Below are positions 35,759 through 42,930 of a DNA stretch of 64,000 nt, one piece after another. Numbering within the stretch: position 1 is the first letter of the stretch; the number at the start of each line of letters is the position of its first letter. The notes beneath the pieces were generated by a model. It saw nothing but the letters and a program-made list of their open reading frames with translations. It was not told where the DNA came from and made no database searches. The stretch is taken from contig JAISGN010000002.1 of NCBI GenBank assembly GCA_031263015.1, positions 62,001 to 126,000 of the forward strand, given 5' to 3'. Origin of the DNA: Bacteroidales bacterium (lineage in GTDB: Bacteria > Bacteroidota > Bacteroidia > Bacteroidales > P3). A program made the translations under genes and the position numbers.

Positions 35759-37306
35759 ATGAATATTGTCCTCAAAACAGCATTTCTCATCTCTTTTCTT
35801 GCAATCGGCACCTGTCTTACTGCACAAAAAGAAATTGAATACAAATCGGAATTCGGTAAAAAGATGCCTTCGTTGCCCGATGATTTGATTTTGACAAAGG
35901 ATGTGGTCTTTAAGCATGAAGGAATGATGATGTATTGCGATTCTGCGGTCTTTAACAAAACAGAAAACAGGTTTAGCGCCTACGGAATTATAGATATATT
36001 CATTGATGACACTATTCACCTGACGGGAGATGAGGTTTATTATGACGGAAATACCAAGATAGCCGAAATAATGGGCAAAACAGTTGTGTTGGAAGACGGA
36101 AAAACAACTCTGATATCCGATTATCTTGTTATGGAACGAATACCCAACACGGTAAGATATACAACCGGTGCTACGATTTATGACAACAAAGACACAATGA
36201 CAAGCATCACCGCAACGTATTTTATGAACGACAAGATTTTTAACTTCTTTGACCGGGTCAATATCAAGACTGCCGACTCGGATATCTTCGGAGATACTAT
36301 TAATTACAATTCCAAAACAAATATTGCTTGGTGTTACGGTGCTACAACAATCGTTCAGCGCAAGGATTCAAGCGTTATCTACACCGAAAACGGACTTTAC
36401 AACACCAAAACCAACTATTGCGAAAGTTATAAGGCTACAAGAATGAAGCAAAAAGGGCGTTTGACAACGGCGGATACTCTTTTCTACGATTCCAAACTTC
36501 GTAACGGCGATGCTTTCGGCAACATTTACATCAACGACAGCACAAATCGGATGATTGGAACAGGCGATTACGCCAATATGACCACTATTGATACGACAAC
36601 AACAACATTTCTGACGGGTAATGCTTTGATTAAACAGGTTGAGGACAAGGATACGCTCTATTTTCACGCCGATACGCTAACTACTATCAGCGATACGCTC
36701 AATCATTGTCAAGATATATTTGCCTATAATCAAGCAAAAATTTTCAGAAACGACTTTCAAGCGGCAGCGGAATTTGCTCATTACAACATAAATGATTCTT
36801 TGCTTACGATGTTACTGCAGCCTGTGATGTGGAACGAAGACAATCAGATGACGGCAGACACAATTCAGATGTATTTTGTAGGAAAAAAGATTGACCGATT
36901 GGCTCTTTATCCCAATGCTATGGTGATTCAGGATGCCGATACGCTGTCTGATAACAGATATAATCAGATGTACGGACGCCGATTGACCGCTTACTTTGAG
37001 AAAGGCAAGATAAAAGAGGCGGAAATTGAAGGAAACGCTCAATCAATCTACTATATGTGGGACGATAACAAAGATAAAACCCGCCGATTGATAGGTATTA
37101 ACATCGGTAATTCGTCAAAGATGAAAATATACTTTGAAAAGAGCAAAATCAAACGCCTTGTCGGAATAGATAAACCCGAATATACGCTTGACGATGAGGC
37201 AAGAGTTGCAAATGAAAAGCGATTTCTGCAAGGTTTTTCTTGGCAAGACGCCGACAGACCGAAGACTCCGTCTGACGTTTTCTCACCTCGTAACATTAAA
37301 AACTAA
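35759..37306 (+). CDS. OstA-like LPS-transport-related protein
   Basis: A 515-residue exported protein with a signal peptide (MNIVLKTAFLISFLAIGTCLTAQ). It is built of repeating short beta strands with the OstA/LptA pattern, for example GMMMYCDSAVFNKTENRFSAYG, LTGDEVYYDGNTKIAEIMGKTVVLEDGKTTLISDYLV and FGDTINYNSKTNIAWCYGATTI. This is the beta-jelly-roll of periplasmic LPS-bridge proteins. Bacteroidota encode such OstA-like proteins, longer than E. coli LptA (185 residues), presumably carrying lipopolysaccharide to the outer membrane. The start at 35759 is used because it begins the signal peptide; the frame also opens with a TTG at 35741. Third gene of the envelope operon. Confidence 0.85.
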   Translation: MNIVLKTAFLISFLAIGTCLTAQKEIEYKSEFGKKMPSLPDDLILTKDVVFKHEGMMMYCDSAVFNKTENRFSAYGIIDIFIDDTIHLTGDEVYYDGNTKIAEIMGKTVVLEDGKTTLISDYLVMERIPNTVRYTTGATIYDNKDTMTSITATYFMNDKIFNFFDRVNIKTADSDIFGDTINYNSKTNIAWCYGATTIVQRKDSSVIYTENGLYNTKTNYCESYKATRMKQKGRLTTADTLFYDSKLRNGDAFGNIYINDSTNRMIGTGDYANMTTIDTTTTTFLTGNALIKQVEDKDTLYFHADTLTTISDTLNHCQDIFAYNQAKIFRNDFQAAAEFAHYNINDSLLTMLLQPVMWNEDNQMTADTIQMYFVGKKIDRLALYPNAMVIQDADTLSDNRYNQMYGRRLTAYFEKGKIKEAEIEGNAQSIYYMWDDNKDKTRRLIGINIGNSSKMKIYFEKSKIKRLVGIDKPEYTLDDEARVANEKRFLQGFSWQDADRPKTPSDVFSPRNIKN

Positions 37307-37352
37307 GAACCATCAGCCGAAAACTTACATCAATTTTTTCAAACAAAAAAAC

Positions 37353-37376
37353 AGGGAGATGTTTCTTCCTCCCTGA
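37353..37376. terminator. Hairpin between convergent genes
   Basis: CAGGGAG (37353-37359) pairs with CTCCCTG (37370-37376) around a 10-base loop, flanked by A7 upstream and AAATTTT downstream. It lies between the OstA-like gene and the convergent phosphofructokinase gene. Confidence 0.6.
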
Positions 37377-37422
37377 AATTTTAAATCTGAAATAATAAAA
37401 ATATTATTTGTTCTTAACAATG

Positions 37423-38661
37423 CTATTCTTCGGGAATAACAACCGGAAAGTCGTAATCAAAATCATCATAGCAAGGTTCGCCGATTATTCTTTTGAGAAA
37501 ATCCATATACATCGGCGTAAAGCGGAACGTATTCTCATCAAAGTATTCGGCAGGAAGAGGTCTGTTGCCTATAGAACCCATATCTATGGAAGAACAATTA
37601 AATTCCTCTAATTCCTGATAAGTACATACCTTATTCAAAACAGGCATCTGCCCATACTGCTCTCGTAACAACAAATCAACAACTTTATCGGCAAGCGTCT
37701 GAGTAAGTCTGCGGTCATATTCACAGCACATGCCGCCACGCGGATAATAACCTGTGATTTGGGAACGGGCATCTATCTTCAGCTTATTTGCTATCTCGGA
37801 CGCAATAAGACCACTTATTCCGCCCAAACGTGCATGTCCGTACTCATCAAGTTCATTTGACGCATTAATAACTTCACTCATGCCCGTCTGGTCATTATAC
37901 CACCTGACGCCTTCCGATACCGGAATGATTAATGTTTTTTTCGGGCTGCTGAGATATGTTTCCCGCACACGCTCAAGAAAGAAGTCTTTTCTCTGTTTTG
38001 TCATCTCTACCTCAGGCACAAGACATATATCTCCCGAACCAAACACCCCTGCTCCGGTAAGCCATCCCGCATCTCTGCCCATTACCTCCATCACCATAAT
38101 CCTTGAATGGCTCTCGGCAGTTGTTTTTAAACGTGAAGCAAACTCTGCTATCCCTTTGGCAGCTGTTGGAAAGCCCGGACAGATAACAGCATCTATCGTT
38201 TTGTTTTCAAATGTGTGCCATGTCTTTGTGCGTAAATCGTTGTCTATTGTCTTAGGAAAACCTATTACGGGTATGCCTTCCTGCTCGTAAAGCCTCTTTG
38301 CCGCTCCGTTTGTATCATCTCCGCCGATTGTAACCAACACATCTATCTTGTAACGTTGCAAATTGCGCAACACTTGCGGCACTCTGTCTTCGGGATTCTT
38401 CTGAGAAGGGAACGGATTGGTTCTCGATGACCTCAAAGCCGTACCTCCATACAATCCGTTATAAGTTTGTTCGGACAAATCCACAATATCGCCGTCTCCA
38501 AGCAAGCCTTTCCATCCCTGACGTATGCCATAGACTTTAAAACCCAACATTGAGGCACGATTTCTTACCGCTTCAATACTTGAATTGATTGCAGGAGTAT
38601 CACCTCCTCCGCTAAGGATTGCTATTGTCTTTCCTTTGAATAACTTATGTTCTCTCATCAT
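37423..38661 (-). CDS. pfp: 6-phosphofructokinase, pyrophosphate-dependent type
   Basis: A 412-residue phosphofructokinase. It phosphorylates fructose 6-phosphate in glycolysis. Family signatures are SGGGDTPAINSSI near residue 17, GGDDTN at 113-118 and PKTIDND at 136-142. In ATP enzymes the equivalents are GGDGS and PGTIDND; the Asp in GGDD and the Lys in PKTIDND are the recognised markers of pyrophosphate-dependent enzymes, so the phosphoryl donor is inferred to be PPi and the reaction reversible. MGRDAGWL and the PRGG substrate loop are also present. Promoter box at 38682-38689. No second PFK is in the window, so I cannot say whether an ATP-type partner exists elsewhere. Confidence 0.9.
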   Translation of the reverse strand: MMREHKLFKGKTIAILSGGGDTPAINSSIEAVRNRASMLGFKVYGIRQGWKGLLGDGDIVDLSEQTYNGLYGGTALRSSRTNPFPSQKNPEDRVPQVLRNLQRYKIDVLVTIGGDDTNGAAKRLYEQEGIPVIGFPKTIDNDLRTKTWHTFENKTIDAVICPGFPTAAKGIAEFASRLKTTAESHSRIMVMEVMGRDAGWLTGAGVFGSGDICLVPEVEMTKQRKDFFLERVRETYLSSPKKTLIIPVSEGVRWYNDQTGMSEVINASNELDEYGHARLGGISGLIASEIANKLKIDARSQITGYYPRGGMCCEYDRRLTQTLADKVVDLLLREQYGQMPVLNKVCTYQELEEFNCSSIDMGSIGNRPLPAEYFDENTFRFTPMYMDFLKRIIGEPCYDDFDYDFPVVIPEE

Positions 38662-38681
38662 TATTATGTATTTTGGAACTG

Positions 38682-38689
38682 CAAAAGTA
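38682..38689 (-). promoter_or_regulatory. -7 box for the phosphofructokinase gene
   Basis: CAAAAGTA on the plus strand reads TACTTTTG on the minus strand, 20 bases upstream of the start. Confidence 0.65.
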
Positions 38690-38756
38690 CAACTTTTCTA
38701 TGACACAGCCATACTTCCTATAAATTACGCAAAGACAAGCAAAAACGGCTTAATAT

Positions 38757-39587
38757 TTAGTTCGGAATAACATCAAAGTTATCAAACGGCTCATCATCCG
38801 TCAGAATATTGCCGCTATCGTAATCAATACCATAATAAGACTTGTCTTCGCCCTTTGTAGCGTTGAATACATATTTATTAAGCAGCAGATTATAGAAATA
38901 GATTGCCGAATTCTTAGCCGTAATGCAAGCAATGCTGTATGCATCGTTAGGATTGATGCGAGTGATATGATATTTCACAACAGCCTTATCATTATTGTAG
39001 GTTATGTTTCCCTGCAAGCCGTCCGTTATTACTTCATTTGAAAACAGCGTCAGCCTGTTTGCCGTATCTTTTTCATCATAAAAAAACCACGCATTGAAAC
39101 TTACGCCGTTCAAAGGCACACGATAACTATACGCTTTGCCGTTTTCATCACTCCAAATGCTATCCTGAGTAACAAATTCCTCCACTTCCAACTGGGCAAT
39201 GTTCAAAGTATGCCGTCCGGACGAAAGACTATCGGGCAATTCGCTCGCTTTGACGGGCACAACCTTCAATCCCATATTTTCCAATTCGGCAATCAATGTG
39301 CTCTTAAACTGACTTATTATAATGGAATCGGATATCTTGCCGTCAATACGCACATATCTCTCCATCAAACTATCATATACATGCGCATCATAGTCTTTCA
39401 GTTCATTAAGTTGAGCCATTGCATCATTGGAATAAAGCAACGTGTCGGTCGTTACCAGATAAACAACGTCCTGAGTAAGGGAATCATATTGTCTTAGTGC
39501 GAAATCTTTTGCTGCCTGTTGCGAAAGGGCACTGCCAACGCTCATTACACCGCATAAGAATAGTATAAAAAACTTTTTTGTGTTCAT
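38757..39587 (-). CDS. Secreted protein of unknown function
   Basis: A 276-residue exported protein with a signal peptide (MNTKKFFILFLCGVMSVGSALSQ). I recognise no family. The first half is helical (DALRQYDSLTQDV-like to KDYDAHVYDSLMERYVRID), the second half is strand-rich and polar. A serine-rich segment PDSLSSGRHTLNIAQLEVEEFV lies near residue 120. The start at 39587 is chosen over an in-frame ATG at 39743, which would add 52 residues running through the promoter (39610-39617) and into folA. It is downstream of folA but has its own -7 box, so it may be independently transcribed. Confidence 0.78.
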   Translation of the reverse strand: MNTKKFFILFLCGVMSVGSALSQQAAKDFALRQYDSLTQDVVYLVTTDTLLYSNDAMAQLNELKDYDAHVYDSLMERYVRIDGKISDSIIISQFKSTLIAELENMGLKVVPVKASELPDSLSSGRHTLNIAQLEVEEFVTQDSIWSDENGKAYSYRVPLNGVSFNAWFFYDEKDTANRLTLFSNEVITDGLQGNITYNNDKAVVKYHITRINPNDAYSIACITAKNSAIYFYNLLLNKYVFNATKGEDKSYYGIDYDSGNILTDDEPFDNFDVIPN

Positions 39588-39609
39588 AAAAGCATTGTTT
39601 TTCTTGATG

Positions 39610-39617
39610 CAAAGATA
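39610..39617 (-). promoter_or_regulatory. -7 box for the secreted unknown gene at 38757-39587
   Basis: CAAAGATA on the plus strand reads TATCTTTG on the minus strand, 22 bases upstream of the ATG at 39587. Confidence 0.65.
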
Positions 39618-39648
39618 GTCATTTATTTTTATGTCAATGCAAAATCTG

Positions 39649-40140
39649 CTAACGGCGTTTGTAAATCTCAAACCGATACCGCAAATTATTGTTTGCGTCC
39701 GTAAAAATCTCGCTTGACGACTCCAATTCAAAGTCCTGCTCATCTATAATGGGGAAAAACGTATCCGCATCAAAGTCCGCATACACCTTTGTCAAGTAAA
39801 TACGATTGCAAAACGGCATAAACTGCTCATAAACCTTGCCTCCGCCGATACAAAACGCTGTTTCGTCATCACCAATCATTGCAAGAGCAGCCTCAAATGA
39901 AGTTACAATTTGAGCATCTTTGGCTTCAAAATTTGCATTGCTCGTTATCACTATGTTGCGGCGATGTTTCAACGGCTTAAAAGGCAGACTCTCCCACGTC
40001 TTTCGTCCCATTATGACGGTGGAATTAAGGGTCGTTGCCTTGAAATAGCGTAAATCCTCGCCGATATGCCACAACAGATTGCCCTTATCCCCTATCGCTC
40101 CATTGTTTGCAACGGCTACTATGATGTTAATGCTTTTCAT
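39649..40140 (-). CDS. folA: Dihydrofolate reductase
   Basis: A 163-residue enzyme that reduces dihydrofolate to tetrahydrofolate with NADPH. The family features are INIIVAVANNGAIGDKGNLLWHIGEDLRYFKATT at the start (with GxxxxLLWH in place of the common NxLPWH), VIMGRKTWESLP with the cofactor-binding Arg and Thr, and IGGGKVYEQFMPFCNRIYLT near 105-125. The start at 40140 (MKSINIIVAV) is preferred over the in-frame ATG at 40182, which lies in thyA. It lies 5 bases after thyA. Pairing with thyA is logical, since thymidylate synthase produces dihydrofolate. Confidence 0.95.
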   Translation of the reverse strand: MKSINIIVAVANNGAIGDKGNLLWHIGEDLRYFKATTLNSTVIMGRKTWESLPFKPLKHRRNIVITSNANFEAKDAQIVTSFEAALAMIGDDETAFCIGGGKVYEQFMPFCNRIYLTKVYADFDADTFFPIIDEQDFELESSSEIFTDANNNLRYRFEIYKRR

Positions 40141-40145
40141 GAAAT

Positions 40146-40940
40146 TTATACTGCGACTTCGGCTTTTATATGCGGATGACACTGATAGTTTATCAACTCT
40201 ATGTCCTCAAATGTGAAGTCAAAAATGTTTGTTATCTCACTATTGAGTTTCAATTCGGGCAAAGGATAAGGCGTTCTGGTCAATTGCAGTTTTGCTTGCT
40301 CAATATGGTTGCTGTAAATGTGAGCATCGCCCAGCGTATGCACAAAATCGCCGACCGAAAGCCCGCAAACCTGTGCCATCATTTGAGTAAGCAGTGCGTA
40401 AGAGGCAATATTGAACGGCACTCCCAAGAAAATGTCCGCCGAACGTTGATATAACTGACACGAAAGTTTGCCTTGCGATACGTAAAACTGAAAAAGAATG
40501 TGGCAAGGGGGCAAAGCCATCCTGTCAATCTCTGCTACATTCCACGCATTTACCAAAAGGCGGCGGGAATCCGGCGTTTGCTTTATTGCCTGTATCACAT
40601 CGCTAATCTGGTCTATCGTTTTGCCGTCGGCAGAGCTCCAACTACGCCATTGTTTGCCGTAAATAGGACCCAGTTCGCCGCTTTCGTCCGCCCATTCGTC
40701 CCAAATACTGACGTTATGCTTGTGAAGATAATCCAGATTGGTCTCTCCGCGCAAGAACCATAAGAGTTCATAGAATATAGACCTCGTATGGAGTTTCTTT
40801 GTCGTCAGAAGAGGGAAACCTTTGCTCAAATCAAACCGCATTTGGTAACCAAAGATTGACTTAGTGCCTGTTCCCGTTCTGTCCTCTTTTTGATTGCCTT
40901 CGTCAAGGACTTTTTTCAGCAAATCCAAATATTGTTTCAT
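40146..40940 (-). CDS. thyA: Thymidylate synthase
   Basis: A 264-residue folate-dependent thymidylate synthase, which methylates dUMP using methylenetetrahydrofolate. The nucleophile Cys lies in [12 protein letters not shown] (about residue 146), with [21 protein letters not shown] before it, [20 protein letters not shown] after it, and [15 protein letters not shown] near 207-221. Length and motifs match the E. coli enzyme. Its ATG overlaps the purD stop in an ATGA (40937-40940), and folA follows 5 bases downstream, so purD-thyA-folA are translated as a coupled set. Confidence 0.97.
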   Translation of the reverse strand: MKQYLDLLKKVLDEGNQKEDRTGTGTKSIFGYQMRFDLSKGFPLLTTKKLHTRSIFYELLWFLRGETNLDYLHKHNVSIWDEWADESGELGPIYGKQWRSWSSADGKTIDQISDVIQAIKQTPDSRRLLVNAWNVAEIDRMALPPCHILFQFYVSQGKLSCQLYQRSADIFLGVPFNIASYALLTQMMAQVCGLSVGDFVHTLGDAHIYSNHIEQAKLQLTRTPYPLPELKLNSEITNIFDFTFEDIELINYQCHPHIKAEVAV

Positions 40941-42211
40941 AACAGGTCTTTCCCTATATCACGGCGATAATACGCCCCTTCAAATTTTATTCTTCCCACA
41001 TTACGGTAGCATTTGTCCATTGCATCGTACTGATTGTTGCCAAAACAGGTTACAGCTAAGACTCTGCCGCCGTTAGTCAGCACATCGCCGTCCTCATTCT
41101 CCATTGTGCCGGCGTGAAACAGCAAACAATCTTCCGTGTTTTCAAATCCCGTTATCACCTTACCTTTTTCATACGCCTGCGGATAGCCTTTGGACACCAT
41201 CATAACGCATACCGCATAGCGGGAATCTATTTCCAGTTCATATTTGTCAAGTTTCTGTTTGCTCACTGCTTCAAAGGCTTCAACAATATCCGACTTTATG
41301 CGGGGGAAAACAACTTCCGTCTCCGGATCTCCCATCCTTACGTTGTATTCAATGACGTAAGGCTCGCCGCCAACATTCATTAAACCGATGAAAATGAAGC
41401 CCCGATAGTCTATTTGCTCATTTCGCAAACCTTCTATGGTCGGTTTGATGATGCGTTGCTCCACTTTATCCCTAAATTCTTTGGTTACAAACTTCACAGG
41501 TGAGACACTGCCCATTCCTCCTGTGTTAAGACCGGTGTCTTGTTCGCCAATACGTTTATAATCTTTGGCTTCGGGAAGTATTTTGTAACTTTTGCCGTCC
41601 GTAAGCACAAACATACTGCATTCAATACCTTGCAAGAACTCCTCAATAACAACTTTCCCGCCCGCAGAACCAAACTTCCCGTCAAAGAGCATTGATTTCA
41701 ATTCAGCCTTTGCCTCTTCCAAATCATTAATAATAAGTACGCCTTTGCCGGAAGCAAGTCCGTCCGCCTTCAACACAAAGGGCGGCGTCATGGTCTGCAA
41801 GAACGCTGCTCCGTCATCAAATGTCGCTTTGGTAAAACTTTGATAGCGAGCCGTAGGAATATGATTGCGTTCCATGAAAGCCTTTGCAAAATCCTTACTG
41901 CCTTCCAACATCGCTCCCTTTTGAGAAGGGGCTATGACGATAACATCTTTCAGCGCCCTGTCATCAGCAAAGAAATCGGCAATACCATCAACCAGCGGCT
42001 GCTCAGGTCCTACTACGACCATCTTTACTTTGTTCGCTATGACGAAATCACGTATGGCTTCAAAACTATCTCCTATTGCCGCATTGTTAGCAAATTCCGC
42101 CGTCCCGCAATTGCCCGGAGAGACGAATAAACGCCCCGTTCGTTTGCTGCGAACAATCTTCTCTGCAATTGCATTCTCTCTTCCGCCTTGTCCAATGAGC
42201 AATATATTCAT
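40937..42211 (-). CDS. purD: Phosphoribosylamine-glycine ligase PurD
   Basis: A 424-residue ATP-grasp enzyme of purine synthesis that joins phosphoribosylamine and glycine. [16 protein letters not shown] opens the protein; most homologues read GGREHAL, so here an Asn replaces the usual His (residue 13). [41 protein letters not shown] and [15 protein letters not shown] (usual: NxRFGDPE) follow in order. Length is normal. First gene of the purD-thyA-folA set, with a -7 box at 42243-42250. The gap to the divergent nadE is a 719-bp repeat region. Confidence 0.95.
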   Translation of the reverse strand: MNILLIGQGGRENAIAEKIVRSKRTGRLFVSPGNCGTAEFANNAAIGDSFEAIRDFVIANKVKMVVVGPEQPLVDGIADFFADDRALKDVIVIAPSQKGAMLEGSKDFAKAFMERNHIPTARYQSFTKATFDDGAAFLQTMTPPFVLKADGLASGKGVLIINDLEEAKAELKSMLFDGKFGSAGGKVVIEEFLQGIECSMFVLTDGKSYKILPEAKDYKRIGEQDTGLNTGGMGSVSPVKFVTKEFRDKVEQRIIKPTIEGLRNEQIDYRGFIFIGLMNVGGEPYVIEYNVRMGDPETEVVFPRIKSDIVEAFEAVSKQKLDKYELEIDSRYAVCVMMVSKGYPQAYEKGKVITGFENTEDCLLFHAGTMENEDGDVLTNGGRVLAVTCFGNNQYDAMDKCYRNVGRIKFEGAYYRRDIGKDLL

Positions 42212-42242
42212 AGAAATTAGGTTTTATCGGTCAATAAGCCTG

Positions 42243-42250
42243 CAAAATTA
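42243..42250 (-). promoter_or_regulatory. -7 box for the purD operon
   Basis: CAAAATTA on the plus strand reads TAATTTTG on the minus strand, 31 bases upstream of the purD start, just outside the repeat array. Confidence 0.65.
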
Positions 42251-42280
42251 CAACTTTTTTTTGACTCCGACAACGCAAAA

Positions 42281-42462
42281 GTGCGTATCGCACTGACATT
42301 ATTTGCTTCCGCACCGATATTATTTGCGCATACAGCAATAATATCAAGGCATACCACAACATTATCAAGGCATACCACAATAAAATCAAGGCATACAGCA
42401 GCAAAACTTGCTTTTATGGGCATACAACCAAATAATATCGGTGCGATACGCACTTTCATTCA
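42281..42462. repeat. 21-bp lattice array G, left arm
   Basis: After the dyad GTGCG-TAT-CGCAC (42281-42293), units start at 42295, 42316, 42337, 42358, 42379, 42400, 42421 and 42442. Three of them share ATCAAGGCATACCAC/ATACAGC. The dyad GTGCG-ATA-CGCAC recurs at 42441-42453. The words reappear as reverse complements in the right arm (42680 onward), making the whole purD-nadE gap one imperfect inverted structure. Confidence 0.88.
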
Positions 42463-42479
42463 TCCAAAATCAAGTAATA

Positions 42480-42616
42480 TTCATCTGTAATTTGATTTGG
42501 TTGGGTGAAACATCGTATGTTTTCGGTCAAAACATCGTATGTTTCGGGGCAAAACATCGTATGTTTCGGGCAGAAACATCGTATGTTTCACCCAACCTTA
42601 TTTGATTACAGATGAA
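42480..42616. repeat. Inverted repeat enclosing four 22-bp palindromic units
   Basis: Four copies of the near-palindrome AAACAT-CGT-ATGTTT start at 42508, 42530, 42552 and 42574, a strict 22-bp step. They are framed by two 32-base arms, 42480-42511 and 42585-42616, which are reverse complements at 27 of 32 positions (outer and inner blocks perfect, middle diverged). This is the centre of symmetry of the larger inverted array. Confidence 0.9.
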
Positions 42617-42679
42617 CCAAATCAAATTCTGCGGGAATAAAAGCAAGTTTTAGATGAATATTCCTTGCTTTTGCTGCCG

Positions 42680-42904
42680 TATGCCCTGCTTTTGATGTTG
42701 TATGCCCTGCTTTTGCTGTGGTATGCCCTGATAATGATGTGGTATTCGTTGGTGTTGGGGCGGTATTCGTTGATATTGGTAATTTTTTATCTAATTTTGC
42801 AATTGCGGAAGCAAGAAATATCAGTACGATACGTACTTTTGCAAATGCGGAAGCAAGTATTATCAGTGCGATACGCACTAATATCGGTGCGATACGTACT
42901 TTTG
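42680..42904. repeat. 21-bp lattice array G, right arm
   Basis: Units start at 42680, 42701, 42722, 42743 and 42764 (TATGCCCTG or TATTCGTTG words), then continue to the nadE promoter. TGCGGAAGCAAG words alternate with dyad words: GTACG-ATA-CGTAC at 42824, GTGCG-ATA-CGCAC at 42866 and GTGCG-ATA-CGTAC at 42887, steps 42 and 21. The TATGCCCTG words are reverse complements of CAAGGCATA words in the left arm. Confidence 0.88.
42792..42904 (+). promoter_or_regulatory. Three in-register -7 boxes upstream of nadE
   Basis: TAATTTTG (42792-42799), TACTTTTG (42834-42841) and TACTTTTG (42897-42904) all match TAnnTTTG. Their spacing is 42 and 63 bp, both multiples of 21. The last ends 26 bases before the nadE ATG and is the likely main promoter; the other two may be decoys or extra starts. 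Confidence 0.65.
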
Positions 42905-42930
42905 CATAATTAATATAAAGAAACAAAGAA

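Noticed and set aside
39588-39743. A longer N-terminus for the secreted protein at 38757-39587
   Set aside because: The extension runs through the -7 box at 39610-39617 and into folA; the signal peptide starts at 39587.
42480-42616. Origin of replication or plasmid iterons
   Set aside because: No dnaA, dnaN or rep gene is near, DnaA-box-like clusters were not seen, and similar units occur at more than ten unrelated loci.
42480-42616. Insertion sequence or MITE ends
   Set aside because: No transposase and no target-site duplication were found; the inverted arms frame palindromes, not a gene or a MITE body.
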